Positions 8,788-15,888 of a stretch of DNA of 32,888 nucleotides are shown in pieces. The DNA is from Rhodothermales bacterium (GTDB taxonomy: Bacteria; Bacteroidota; Rhodothermia; Rhodothermales; Bin80), in the NCBI GenBank assembly GCA_022821385.1, contig JAJEDR010000049.1, positions 1-32,888 on the forward strand. The letters are read 5' to 3'. A model generated the notes under the pieces. That model was given only the letters and a program-made list of their open reading frames with translations, was not told where the DNA came from and ran no database searches. Position 1 is the stretch's first letter. Every line of letters starts with the position of its first letter. Made by a program: the position numbers and the translations under genes.

Positions 8788-9579
8788 ATGGCACCACAAG
8801 AACCCTTCGTAGACGACCTGCCGAGCAATCGCCCCTTCTCTGCAATAATTGGCCTGATTGCTGCGCTCCTTCTTGGTTCACTCTTTCTACTGATTTCGAT
8901 ATGGAATTCGGGCTCAGAACACGAGTTCGAAGTCTATGAAATCGTCGAACAAGATCCAGAGCTAATTGGCGGCCTTAGTGGCCTCCAAGCCAAGATTAAG
9001 TATCCAGAGATTGCGCGAAAGTCCCACGTTGAGGGCCGTGTCATCGTGCGGTTAACCGTAGATAAAAATGGCAACGTTCGTGACACCGAGGTCCTTCGCG
9101 GAGCTGGTGCCGGACTTGACGAAGAGGCAACCAGAGTCATCTCTGAGCACGCAGAATTTATTCCTGGATACCAAGACGGTAAACCCGTTGCAGTCAAACT
9201 CTCCATTCCGATTGAATTTAAGTTGGACGATGAGTCTAAGCCCCTATCCGACCAATCACAATCATCAGAGAAGCAGAATGATTATGTAATCGTTGAACAG
9301 ATGCCGGAGTTGATTGGTGGCGTTAGTGGACTCCACACCAAGATGAAGTACCCGGAGATCGCCCGAAAGGCCAACGTTGAAGGCAGTGTTGTTGTGCAGT
9401 TCGTCGTAGACGAAAATGGCAATGCGCGTGACCCCGAGATCCTTCGTGGAGCTGGTGCCGGACTCGACGAAGAGGCTACCAGAATGATAGTGGAGGAGGC
9501 GAAATTTATTCCCGGTCGTCAGAGCGGGCGTATCGTACCGGTGAGAATGTCCCTCATGATCGTATTTAACCTGCGCTGA
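8788..9579 (+). CDS. Membrane-anchored protein with two tandem TonB_C domains
   Basis: The 263-residue protein has one N-terminal membrane helix (about 18-38, SAIIGLIAALLLGSLFLLISIW) followed almost at once by a TonB C-terminal domain (about 52-146) and, after a ~25-residue polar linker (KPLSDQSQSSEKQ), a second one (about 167-263). Both repeats carry the same landmarks: EQxPELIGG, KYPEIARK, VDxNGN, RGAGAGLDEEATR, FIPG. Unlike ordinary TonB there is no proline-rich spacer, so the first domain would sit near the inner membrane. The second domain and its 3' flank are very close in DNA to 6396-6710, so the gene arose by duplication. It may be a variant transducer, an assembly partner, or a non-energised receptor-binding protein; the role is unknown. 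Confidence 0.85.
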   Translation: MAPQEPFVDDLPSNRPFSAIIGLIAALLLGSLFLLISIWNSGSEHEFEVYEIVEQDPELIGGLSGLQAKIKYPEIARKSHVEGRVIVRLTVDKNGNVRDTEVLRGAGAGLDEEATRVISEHAEFIPGYQDGKPVAVKLSIPIEFKLDDESKPLSDQSQSSEKQNDYVIVEQMPELIGGVSGLHTKMKYPEIARKANVEGSVVVQFVVDENGNARDPEILRGAGAGLDEEATRMIVEEAKFIPGRQSGRIVPVRMSLMIVFNLR

Positions 9580-9664
9580 TTTGCGTGACCTTACAAAAAG
9601 GTGGTCCGCAGTTTCATTGAACTGCCGGGGTCCGTGCCTTGTCGCGTGACCGGGTTTTCAGTCG

Positions 9665-9688
9665 GGGTAGGTACGCGAATGCCTACCC
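9665..9688. repeat. Perfect 7-bp hairpin, possible transcript end
   Basis: GGGTAGG at 9665-9671 pairs perfectly with CCTACCC at 9682-9688 around a 10-base loop. It lies 86 bases after the tandem TonB_C gene. No T-tract follows, so an intrinsic terminator is only a possibility. A second, weaker stem (GCAGTT/AACTGC, near 9608-9630) lies just before it. Confidence 0.3.
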
Positions 9689-9751
9689 ATTCTGACTACT
9701 CAAATTTGACTTGCCGGAGTCGTGTGCTTGCCCTGAGAGTATGTGACCATA

Positions 9752-9916
9752 ATGAGACACGATGAGTCGCACCCCAGCCCAGACAAGATTTTGCTGGCGT
9801 TTACGCTAACAAACTGGAGCGAAATACAGAACATGACTACGGTAGCGGGGGATGATGCGAATTATGCAGATGATGGGGATCGGTTGATTTTGATTGAGAG
9901 CAATGGAAGATATTGA
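9752..9916 (+). CDS. Doubtful 54-residue ORF in gene-poor interval
   Basis: An ATG-to-TGA frame encodes 54 residues, beginning MRHDESHPSPDKILLAFTL and ending with an acidic part, AGDDANYADDGDRLILIE. It has no signal peptide, no membrane segment and no family that I recognise. The composition is acidic and protein-like, but the surrounding interval looks decayed and there is no clear ribosome binding site. It could equally be a fragment of a lost longer gene. Confidence 0.2.
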   Translation: MRHDESHPSPDKILLAFTLTNWSEIQNMTTVAGDDANYADDGDRLILIESNGRY

Positions 9917-10306
9917 TGCCAATGACCGCCACTATCTGAGGCTGGTATTGGTTGTCGTGACGCATCACAGTCTGTCCGCGACAGGCGGGAGTCCCCAACT
10001 GATGGTGGCAGTGGAAGAAGGGACAAACGGTAGCCCCCTTTGCCTTTGAGACGCCCTAAACAGCGCGCCTGGATGGGGCGTTCGTGTTTGCTATTCCCAT
10101 GCCAAGGGACCGGTTGGCGCCATCAAACACATTACGCTTGAAGGACCCGATAGTATGACCACCGTGGACTGGAAGATCTCCCAGACCACGATCATCGTCC
10201 GGGATCCAGTCAGTGAGCGCGTACTCGCCCTTCTAACAAATCCGTCCCCGACTTACTCGTGTCATTTGCATAAACGCCCCAAAATACCGGCTTGTACGGT
10301 GCCCCA

Positions 10307-10336
10307 CTTCGCTCGGAATCAGTGCTTCGCTCGGAA
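10307..10336. repeat. 12-bp direct repeat CTTCGCTCGGAA, 18-base period
   Basis: CTTCGCTCGGAA occurs at 10307-10318 and again at 10325-10336. Only two copies are present, with a six-base spacer. No function is apparent; it may be a small local duplication in non-coding DNA. Confidence 0.6.
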
Positions 10337-10560
10337 CATGCATGTCTTTTGTCCACCGTCGCTTTTTTTCATCAGCGACACTTAAGAGCTTCACCGGAAG
10401 AAGCAATCCGAGTAGTCACGCAAATAAGTGAACTTCCATCCATTTATCTGTGAGGAGAGACGAATTCGGGCTAGCAAGTCAAACTTTAAAGACGTTGATG
10501 AGTCACGAAAGCATGGCCGGGAGAACAGCCGCAGCAAAGGCACCGTGTCAGCCCTATCAC

Positions 10561-10580
10561 AATTAATGCTGGAATTAATT
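10561..10580. repeat. 7-bp perfect inverted repeat in AT-rich leader
   Basis: AATTAAT at 10561-10567 is mirrored by ATTAATT at 10574-10580 around a six-base centre. It lies about 125 bases before the lipoprotein gene at 10703, just upstream of the GTAAC/GTTAC array. It may be a protein-binding site; this is inference from symmetry only. Confidence 0.35.
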
Positions 10581-10608
10581 AGTTCAATTTCGTTTATTTT
10601 ACTAAAGT

Positions 10609-10667
10609 GTAACAAAAATGTTACGAAATCGTTACAATGATATTGCTTATGGTATTGAACATGTAAC
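10609..10667. promoter_or_regulatory. Array of GTAAC/GTTAC half-sites, putative operator
   Basis: GTAACA (10609-10614) and TGTTAC (10619-10624) form a perfect inverted repeat with a four-base centre. A further GTTAC follows at 10631-10635, 11 bases (one helical turn) after the previous one, and another GTAAC occurs at 10663-10667. Four copies in 59 bases, directly upstream of a gene and in an AT-rich leader, look like a dimer-binding operator array. No cognate regulator is in the window. Confidence 0.4.
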
Positions 10668-10670
10668 TTG
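10643..10670 (+). promoter_or_regulatory. Possible Bacteroidota-type promoter
   Basis: TTG at 10643-10645 and TAACTTG at 10664-10670 are separated by 18 bases, similar to the -33 TTG / -7 TAnnTTTG arrangement of Bacteroidota primary-sigma promoters, although the -7 box is one T short. It ends 32 bases before the ATG at 10703 and overlaps the last GTAAC half-site, so binding there could block it. Confidence 0.3.
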
Positions 10671-10702
10671 CCCGCCAAGTGTGGGCCTAAACGGAGTGGA
10701 CC

Positions 10703-11389
10703 ATGACAAAAACCATCGCACTGGCCTGTGTTTTAATCAGCCTCACTGCTGCCGCATGCACAAGTTCTCAAACCACCCTGTATGACACTTCGTACGCTGA
10801 GCATACAGGTATCTTTGATCTCCCCACGTTGATAAACTCCCCGGCAGGCCCCTTGCAAAACGCCGCTTACAATGGAGCCGAAAACAAACAAGTGTTCGTG
10901 TCCTTCCTGGTAGACGAAACAGGACAGATAGTGAATCCCATGGCAGTGCAGTACACAGATAAGGCTCTGACCCAGAAAGCCGTCAGAACACTTGAGCGCA
11001 TGCGCTTTGAACCCGGTCGCATCGGAGCGCAGCCAATCAGTGTCGAGATGACGATGCCTGTCTCATTCCGTGGACAGAATCATGAACCAGATCTATATGA
11101 TTTCCTAGACCAAGTTCCCATCCTGCTCGGCAGCATGGAATCTCTGATAAAGGAACTTCAGTATCCCGAACGGGCGCGTCGGGCTAATCTTGAGGGACGC
11201 GTTACAGTAGCCTTCATTGTTGACACAAATGGATCTGTCCGTCTCCCCACCGTAACGCAAAGCCTCGGAGCAGGCTGCGACGAAGAGGCACTGCGGGCAA
11301 TTCAACTCGCACGCTTTGCACCAGGCCGATTAAATGGTGAGCCTGTCAATGTAATAACCTCTCTGACCTTCGTATTTGAGCTGACCTGA
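10703..11389 (+). CDS. Lipoprotein with two TonB_C-like domains
   Basis: The 228-residue protein starts with a signal peptide and lipobox TAAAC (Cys19). A degenerate TonB C-terminal-like module runs from about 39 to 122 (FVSFLVDETGQIVNP, then RFEPGRIGAQPISVEMTMPVSF). A better-preserved one runs from about 139 to 228 (LQYPERARRANLEG, FIVDTNGSVR, LGAGCDEEAL, RFAPGRLNGEPV). A lipid anchor replaces the membrane helix and proline-rich arm of true TonB, so it is unlikely to be driven by ExbBD. It might bind receptors or peptidoglycan from the inner leaflet of the outer membrane. It is more divergent from the other two TonB_C proteins than they are from each other. It appears to be a single-gene transcript with its own upstream control region. 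Confidence 0.82.
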   Translation: MTKTIALACVLISLTAAACTSSQTTLYDTSYAEHTGIFDLPTLINSPAGPLQNAAYNGAENKQVFVSFLVDETGQIVNPMAVQYTDKALTQKAVRTLERMRFEPGRIGAQPISVEMTMPVSFRGQNHEPDLYDFLDQVPILLGSMESLIKELQYPERARRANLEGRVTVAFIVDTNGSVRLPTVTQSLGAGCDEEALRAIQLARFAPGRLNGEPVNVITSLTFVFELT

Positions 11390-11418
11390 TTATTTGTCAG
11401 CCCCTGTCCTGATGTGAC

Positions 11419-11437
11419 CGAGGGCGATCAACCCTCG
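11419..11437. terminator. Candidate bidirectional terminator hairpin
   Basis: CGAGGG at 11419-11424 pairs with CCCTCG at 11432-11437 around a seven-base loop, in the 59-base gap between two convergent genes (the lipoprotein gene ending at 11389 and rpiA ending at 11449). Position and symmetry suit a shared terminator, but there is no T-tract on either side. Confidence 0.4.
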
Positions 11438-11448
11438 AAGCTGTGCCG

Positions 11449-12144
11449 TCAAGGTTTACGGATCAGGACTTCTGCACCGGTCTCAGTACCAACAATAACT
11501 TCGGTGGCGAGTCCAACAAACAGTCCATGATCCAGCACACCTGGCATTTCCAGCAATGTGCGGCTGAGTGCGGCTGGATCACTAATCGGACCAAATTGTG
11601 CATCAATTACCCAAAAACCCTGATCGGTAACTATCGGACCGTCCTTCCGAAGCCCCAGCCGTAACGTTGCCTCCGCACCCGTAGCTTGAATTGCGCGCAG
11701 TACAACTGGCGCGGCCATGGGAATCACTTCAATGGGCACTGGCATCTTTGTGCCCAACTGCTTTACTAGTTTAGAAGGATCCACCAGCACAATGAATCTA
11801 TCCGCCTGACTGGCGACGAGCTTCTCGCGTGTATGTGCTGCCCCCCTACCTTTGATCAAGTCAAGCACGGGACTGACTTCGTCGGCCCCGTCAACCGCAA
11901 TATCCAGTCTGCCCTCTACATCATCGAAAGTACAGATTGGTACTCCTTGCTTTCGTGCTTCAAGCTCAGCCGAACTGGAAGTTGGTATTCCCCTGATCGA
12001 CAAGCCTTCTTCTCGAACTCTGTACCCAAGAGCCGCTATTGCAAACGCTGTAGTGGAACCTGTGCCAAGGCCGACTGTCATACCAGACTCAACGCATCGC
12101 GCTGCCTTCTCGCCTGCTTGTTTTTTGGCGAGGTCCTGGCTCAT
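11449..12144 (-). CDS. rpiA: Ribose-5-phosphate isomerase A
   Basis: RpiA interconverts ribose 5-phosphate and ribulose 5-phosphate in the pentose phosphate pathway. The 231-residue protein has the phosphate loop GLGTGST (25-31), VDGADEV (84-90) with the catalytic aspartate, and KGRGAAHTREK (98-108) with the catalytic glutamate. That last motif is usually KGGGGALLREK, so the loop is somewhat divergent although the Lys and Glu are kept. The C-terminal part has the family's GVLDHGLFVG. Its ATG overlaps by one base the TAA of the upstream permease (TAATG), so it is probably cotranscribed with the two permeases, an uncommon pairing. Confidence 0.93.
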   Translation of the reverse strand: MSQDLAKKQAGEKAARCVESGMTVGLGTGSTTAFAIAALGYRVREEGLSIRGIPTSSSAELEARKQGVPICTFDDVEGRLDIAVDGADEVSPVLDLIKGRGAAHTREKLVASQADRFIVLVDPSKLVKQLGTKMPVPIEVIPMAAPVVLRAIQATGAEATLRLGLRKDGPIVTDQGFWVIDAQFGPISDPAALSRTLLEMPGVLDHGLFVGLATEVIVGTETGAEVLIRKP

Positions 12145-13367
12145 TACTCGTGCCTTAAAGATTCAATCGGATCCAAGCCTGCCGCCTTATAAGCCGGATA
12201 CACTCCAAAAACCAATGCAATCAACGTGACGCCAACTACAGCACCAATCGCCCAGGCCCACGGGAAGACGAACGCAGCATCAAAAACCCACCCAAGAATG
12301 TTGCCGCCTAAGACTCCAACAAGGATACCCACAATACCACCAATTTGACATAAAAAGATCGCCTCGTACAAAAATTGACTCAACACATCCCGGCGGCTCG
12401 CACCCACTGCCTTTCTTACACCAATCTCGCGAGTACGCTCAGCCACTGATACAAGCATGATATTCATGACTCCTATACCGGCAGCAAGCAGCGTAATCAG
12501 ACCAACGGCTGCTCCACCCGCCTTGACCTGACCCGTAAAATTGGTGATCCCCCCAACAAAGGATTCCGTACTTTCTATTTCAAAATTATTTTCCTCGCCG
12601 GGCTGCACATTGCGGATTACCCGAAAAATACCTATGGCTTCCTCAATCGCCTCGTCTATCGTCTCCATTGACGAAGTCTGCACTTTAGTCTCTATATCCC
12701 GCCATGCAGCGCTATAGCTATCAATCACACGGGTAATGGGAGCTAGTGCCAGACGATCCATGCTGTTCCCAAATACTGCGCCTTTTTTGGCTAGTACACC
12801 GATCACCTGGTAGCGTCTACCGTCAACGATAATTTCTTTTCCGATCGAATTGATGTTTGGGAACAGCTCATCATCAAGCTCATGCCCGATGACAACAACA
12901 TTTCGTCTTAACTGCACGTCCAATGCAGTGATATTGCGTCCGCGATCAAGATCAAATCCGTTCGTACCGACCCAATACTCATTAACGCCTAAATGTATGA
13001 CTACGGGATCGGTTTTCTGGTCTCCGTACCGGGCTTCGTTTGAATCTCCACGATACAAAGTTGGGCTAACCGCTGACGGCAACTGAGCACGCTCCGCGTA
13101 CTGGCGCACTTCATCGTAGGTGATATTTGGCCGTGCACGATACCTTGAACCGGAACTGGTAAATCCACCGGATTTGTAAATGGTGAATGTGGTTGCACCA
13201 AAGGATTCAATAGTGGAAACCACCTTGGTCTCTATGACCTGAACCGCAGTTACAGCTACAATGATGGCAAATACACCAATTACAATACCCAAGAGTGTAA
13301 GCATAGAGCGCAGCTTATGGCTGCGTAGAATTCCCCAAGCCAGTCTTATAAATTCCAGGTTAAACAT
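12144..13367 (-). CDS. MacB-type ABC transporter permease (second of pair)
   Basis: This 407-residue protein has the MacB/FtsX layout: one N-terminal membrane helix (LRSMLTLLGIVIGVFAIIVAV), a large periplasmic MacB_PCD domain, and a C-terminal FtsX domain with three helices, including GIGVMNIMLVSVAERTREIGVRKAVGA, the signature next to the ATPase-coupling region. It ends AAGLDPIESLRHE, the usual end of the family. I prefer the ATG at 13367, one base after the upstream permease stop, to the longer form that starts inside that gene. Family members export peptides, lipoproteins or toxins, or act as mechanotransmission devices. Substrate is unknown and no ATPase subunit is encoded nearby. Confidence 0.88.
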   Translation of the reverse strand: MFNLEFIRLAWGILRSHKLRSMLTLLGIVIGVFAIIVAVTAVQVIETKVVSTIESFGATTFTIYKSGGFTSSGSRYRARPNITYDEVRQYAERAQLPSAVSPTLYRGDSNEARYGDQKTDPVVIHLGVNEYWVGTNGFDLDRGRNITALDVQLRRNVVVIGHELDDELFPNINSIGKEIIVDGRRYQVIGVLAKKGAVFGNSMDRLALAPITRVIDSYSAAWRDIETKVQTSSMETIDEAIEEAIGIFRVIRNVQPGEENNFEIESTESFVGGITNFTGQVKAGGAAVGLITLLAAGIGVMNIMLVSVAERTREIGVRKAVGASRRDVLSQFLYEAIFLCQIGGIVGILVGVLGGNILGWVFDAAFVFPWAWAIGAVVGVTLIALVFGVYPAYKAAGLDPIESLRHE

Positions 13368-13368
13368 G

Positions 13369-14625
13369 TCAGCCGTAACGTAATGCGTCAATTGGATTCA
13401 GGCGAGCCGCGTTCCAGGCAGGTACTACACCGAAGGATATACCTACAAGTACACAAATTCCGAACGCCAAAAGAATCGTACCTGAGGCCAGAACTGCCGG
13501 TATTATTTGGTTTATGATAGCCGTTATCCCTAGAGATAACACCACGCCGACAGCCCCGGCAGCAATACAAACCAAAACTGCCTCAATCAGAAACTGCGCT
13601 AGCACAGCACGTCTGCTCGCCCCCACTGCCTTTCGAATACCAATCTCTTTGGTGCGCTCCTTCACCGTTACGAACATGATATTCATAACCCCGATTCCAC
13701 CAACTACCAGCGCAAGCCCCGTAAGGAAGATGCCAATCCCGTAGACCACCGCCTTTATCGTTGCCAATTGCTCACGGAATGCTTCTGTCTTGTTGATTTC
13801 AAAATTATTCTCTTCCAATGCATCAAGTCCCCTAGCAGCACGCACAATGCCCGTCAATTCCTCTTCAAGTAAGGGGACGGCCTCCCCGGACCCCGCATTA
13901 ACCTTGATTGTTACGCTCCTGTAACGCCCAAAATGACGCTCAAAAGTTGTAAGTGGAATCTGTGCCTGCTCATCAAACGAGAACATGCCAAAAAACTTGC
14001 CCTGTTTCTCCAAAACCCCGATCACCTCGAATCGCTTGCCGCCTATCCGGATCGTTTTTCCCACCGCCCGTTCGCTCGGGAAAAGAGACTCACGCACAGC
14101 ATCACCAATCACAACTACGTTACGGCCAACCAGATTGTCCAGGTCATTGTACCAGCGCCCTTCCACAAGGTCTACATTATCTACCTTCGCTATTTCGGGG
14201 GTTGATCCCTGGATGTACACGCCGTACATGGCGCGGTCGAGATAACGAATTGGTCGACTCGTATCAACCAGTGGAGCTACTGCAACAGCATACTGAGAAC
14301 GCGTGCGAATATGTTCTGCCAAGTCGGAACGAAGATCCGGCCGAGACCATTGCCGTCGTCGTTCTTCTCCTTCAATAAACCAGTCCGTCTTTTCAACATA
14401 AATTGCGTTGGTACCCAGCAGGGCTAGCGAACGATTCATCTCCCCTTCCAGGCCACTGATGATTGTGAACATCGCGGTCACGGTCACAATCCCGATGATA
14501 ATACCGAGCATTGTCAACCCACTGCGCAGACGATTTGAGATGAGGGAACGCAGAGCGATGTTCAATCCCTCCCAGATTTCGATGAAAAAATGAATCAAAA
14601 CGTAAACCGTGTATTGCCGGGACAC
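13369..14625 (-). CDS. MacB-type ABC transporter permease (first of pair)
   Basis: This 418-residue protein shares the layout of its downstream neighbour: N-terminal helix (RSGLTMLGIIIGIVTVTAMFTI), a periplasmic MacB_PCD domain, and an FtsX domain with GIGVMNIMFVTVKERTKEIGIRKAVGAS, ending LNPIDALRYG. The pair are paralogues and probably form a heterodimer, unlike homodimeric MacB. The only start available ahead of the first helix is a GTG at 14625 or later non-ATG codons, so the exact N-terminus is uncertain. There is no ABC ATPase and no periplasmic adaptor beside them; the ATPase must be elsewhere. Confidence 0.87.
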   Translation of the reverse strand: MSRQYTVYVLIHFFIEIWEGLNIALRSLISNRLRSGLTMLGIIIGIVTVTAMFTIISGLEGEMNRSLALLGTNAIYVEKTDWFIEGEERRRQWSRPDLRSDLAEHIRTRSQYAVAVAPLVDTSRPIRYLDRAMYGVYIQGSTPEIAKVDNVDLVEGRWYNDLDNLVGRNVVVIGDAVRESLFPSERAVGKTIRIGGKRFEVIGVLEKQGKFFGMFSFDEQAQIPLTTFERHFGRYRSVTIKVNAGSGEAVPLLEEELTGIVRAARGLDALEENNFEINKTEAFREQLATIKAVVYGIGIFLTGLALVVGGIGVMNIMFVTVKERTKEIGIRKAVGASRRAVLAQFLIEAVLVCIAAGAVGVVLSLGITAIINQIIPAVLASGTILLAFGICVLVGISFGVVPAWNAARLNPIDALRYG

Positions 14626-14790
14626 TTTTTAGCCTGTACGCAAACACAGTAAGCGTGTTGCACCTCCTAGCAACAAGAGAGCAGTGGACATGTTTGCCCC
14701 GCCCCTGCCTGCATAATATTGGACATTTAATACAGTTACCGCGTAGAACGCGCGGAGGTCCGTATCAGCTCACGCATCTGCTCGCTCGGT

Positions 14791-14952
14791 ATGAAGAATA
14801 AATTTCACATTATCGCTGAGTTTATGCGGTTCTTGCGGGTACGCAAGAAATATTGGCTGATGCCCATTGTGGGCCTCCTCCTGCTGCTGAGTCTTCTCAT
14901 CGTGTTGACTCAAGGATCAGCATTAGCACCATTTATATACTCTCTGTTCTGA
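14791..14952 (+). CDS. DUF5989 small membrane protein
   Basis: A 53-residue protein, too short for many gene callers. It begins MKNKFHIIAEFMRFLRVRKK and continues with YWLMPIVGLLLLLSLLIVLT, ending QGSALAPFIYSLF. This is the DUF5989 pattern as I know it: a short amphipathic basic N-terminus (FLRVRKKYWL), one membrane helix and the near-invariant tail LTQGSALAPFIY. These proteins are often found beside SxtJ-like genes and carbamoyltransferases in surface glycan clusters; no such partner is here, since parA follows 69 bases later. Function is unknown. A 5-bp hairpin (CGCGT/ACGCG, 14740-14752) lies upstream. Confidence 0.88.
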   Translation: MKNKFHIIAEFMRFLRVRKKYWLMPIVGLLLLLSLLIVLTQGSALAPFIYSLF

Positions 14953-15021
14953 TTTGCAACTGCTCCCATCCCCCACAACAAATAAACTTTGTGTGCCCCA
15001 AACTATACGTGAACTCTAGGC

Positions 15022-15831
15022 ATGGGTCAGATAATAGCGATTGCCAACCAAAAGGGCGGTGTCGGTAAGACTACGACTGCCATCAACCTCGCAGCTTCCT
15101 TGGCTGTGGAGGAACGTATGACACTGCTGGTAGACATGGATCCACAGGGTAACGGCACTTCAGGGCTTGGACACGATATCAAAAGTAAAGGACCTTCGGT
15201 GTATGAGGTCATTATTGGAACGGCAACACCAGATGATGTGGTAACCAGTACCGAAGTGCCAAATCTGGACCTGCTTCCCGCCAATATTAACCTAGTAGGC
15301 GCTGAAGTTGAACTCATTAGCGTGACAAGACGTGAACGCCTTCTGAAGCATGCACTTAACGAGATTACAAAGAAATATGACTATGTGATCATTGACTGTC
15401 CGCCATCTCTTGGGCTCCTGACCGTCAACTCGCTAACTGCAGCCGACAGTGTTATTATTCCCGTGCAAGTGGAATACTTTGCCCTTGAGGGACTCGGATT
15501 GCTGCTCAATACCATCAAAATAATACGCAACGGTCTCAATCCGGACCTGCAAATTGCAGGTGTGCTCCTAACACTCTATGATCAACGTCTGCGGCTTTCC
15601 CGCAGTGTGCGCGACGAAGTGAAGCGTTACTTTGGTGATCGAGTATTCAGGACTATCATACACCGAAACGTTACGATCGCGGAAGCCCCCAGTTTCGGGA
15701 AGCCTGTTGTAATGCATGATGCGACCAGTACCGGAGCCCGTAACTATCGCGCCCTTGCCAGAGAAATCCTCCAACTTGCCACTATTTCCAGCACTGGTGC
15801 TCCCCGCTTCACTTCCACATCGAACAGCTGA
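15022..15831 (+). CDS. parA: Chromosome partitioning ATPase ParA (Soj)
   Basis: ParA is a deviant Walker-type ATPase that moves ParB-parS complexes during chromosome segregation. The 269-residue product has no N-terminal DNA-binding extension, as in the chromosomal type (Soj). It shows the deviant Walker A KGGVGKTT near the N-terminus, VDMDPQGN (Walker A prime), and [17 protein letters not shown] (Walker B), plus [10 protein letters not shown] and the C-terminal [16 protein letters not shown]. It is 57 bases before parB, and the two should be cotranscribed. A long parA leader carries the DUF5989 gene. Confidence 0.95.
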   Translation: MGQIIAIANQKGGVGKTTTAINLAASLAVEERMTLLVDMDPQGNGTSGLGHDIKSKGPSVYEVIIGTATPDDVVTSTEVPNLDLLPANINLVGAEVELISVTRRERLLKHALNEITKKYDYVIIDCPPSLGLLTVNSLTAADSVIIPVQVEYFALEGLGLLLNTIKIIRNGLNPDLQIAGVLLTLYDQRLRLSRSVRDEVKRYFGDRVFRTIIHRNVTIAEAPSFGKPVVMHDATSTGARNYRALAREILQLATISSTGAPRFTSTSNS

Positions 15832-15888
15832 TCCTGCTAATGGTACATTGCGGGGAAGTGTTGCAAACATTCCTCTTCACGCGTGCAC

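Larger units (their letters stand above)
9580..10702. other. Gene-poor interval with decayed-looking coding traces
   Basis: About 1.1 kb without a confident gene. The first ~20 bases continue the similarity with the region after the first TonB gene. Later there are short protein-like stretches in several frames broken by stops, for example AIKHITLEGPDSMTTVDW (about 10116-10172) and ASPEEAIRVVTQISELPSIYL near 10390-10450; none is recognised, and they may be relics of a lost gene. The last ~150 bases are AT-rich and hold inverted repeats and probable promoter or operator sequence for the next gene. Confidence 0.5.

Noticed and set aside
9665..9688. The 7-bp hairpin as a firm intrinsic terminator
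   Set aside because: There is no T-tract on the 3' side, so it is kept only as a possible site.
10155..10385. 76-codon plus-strand ORF in the gap before the TonB_C lipoprotein
   Set aside because: No recognisable family, no ribosome binding site, contains the direct repeat and lies among broken frames, so it is more likely a relic than a gene.
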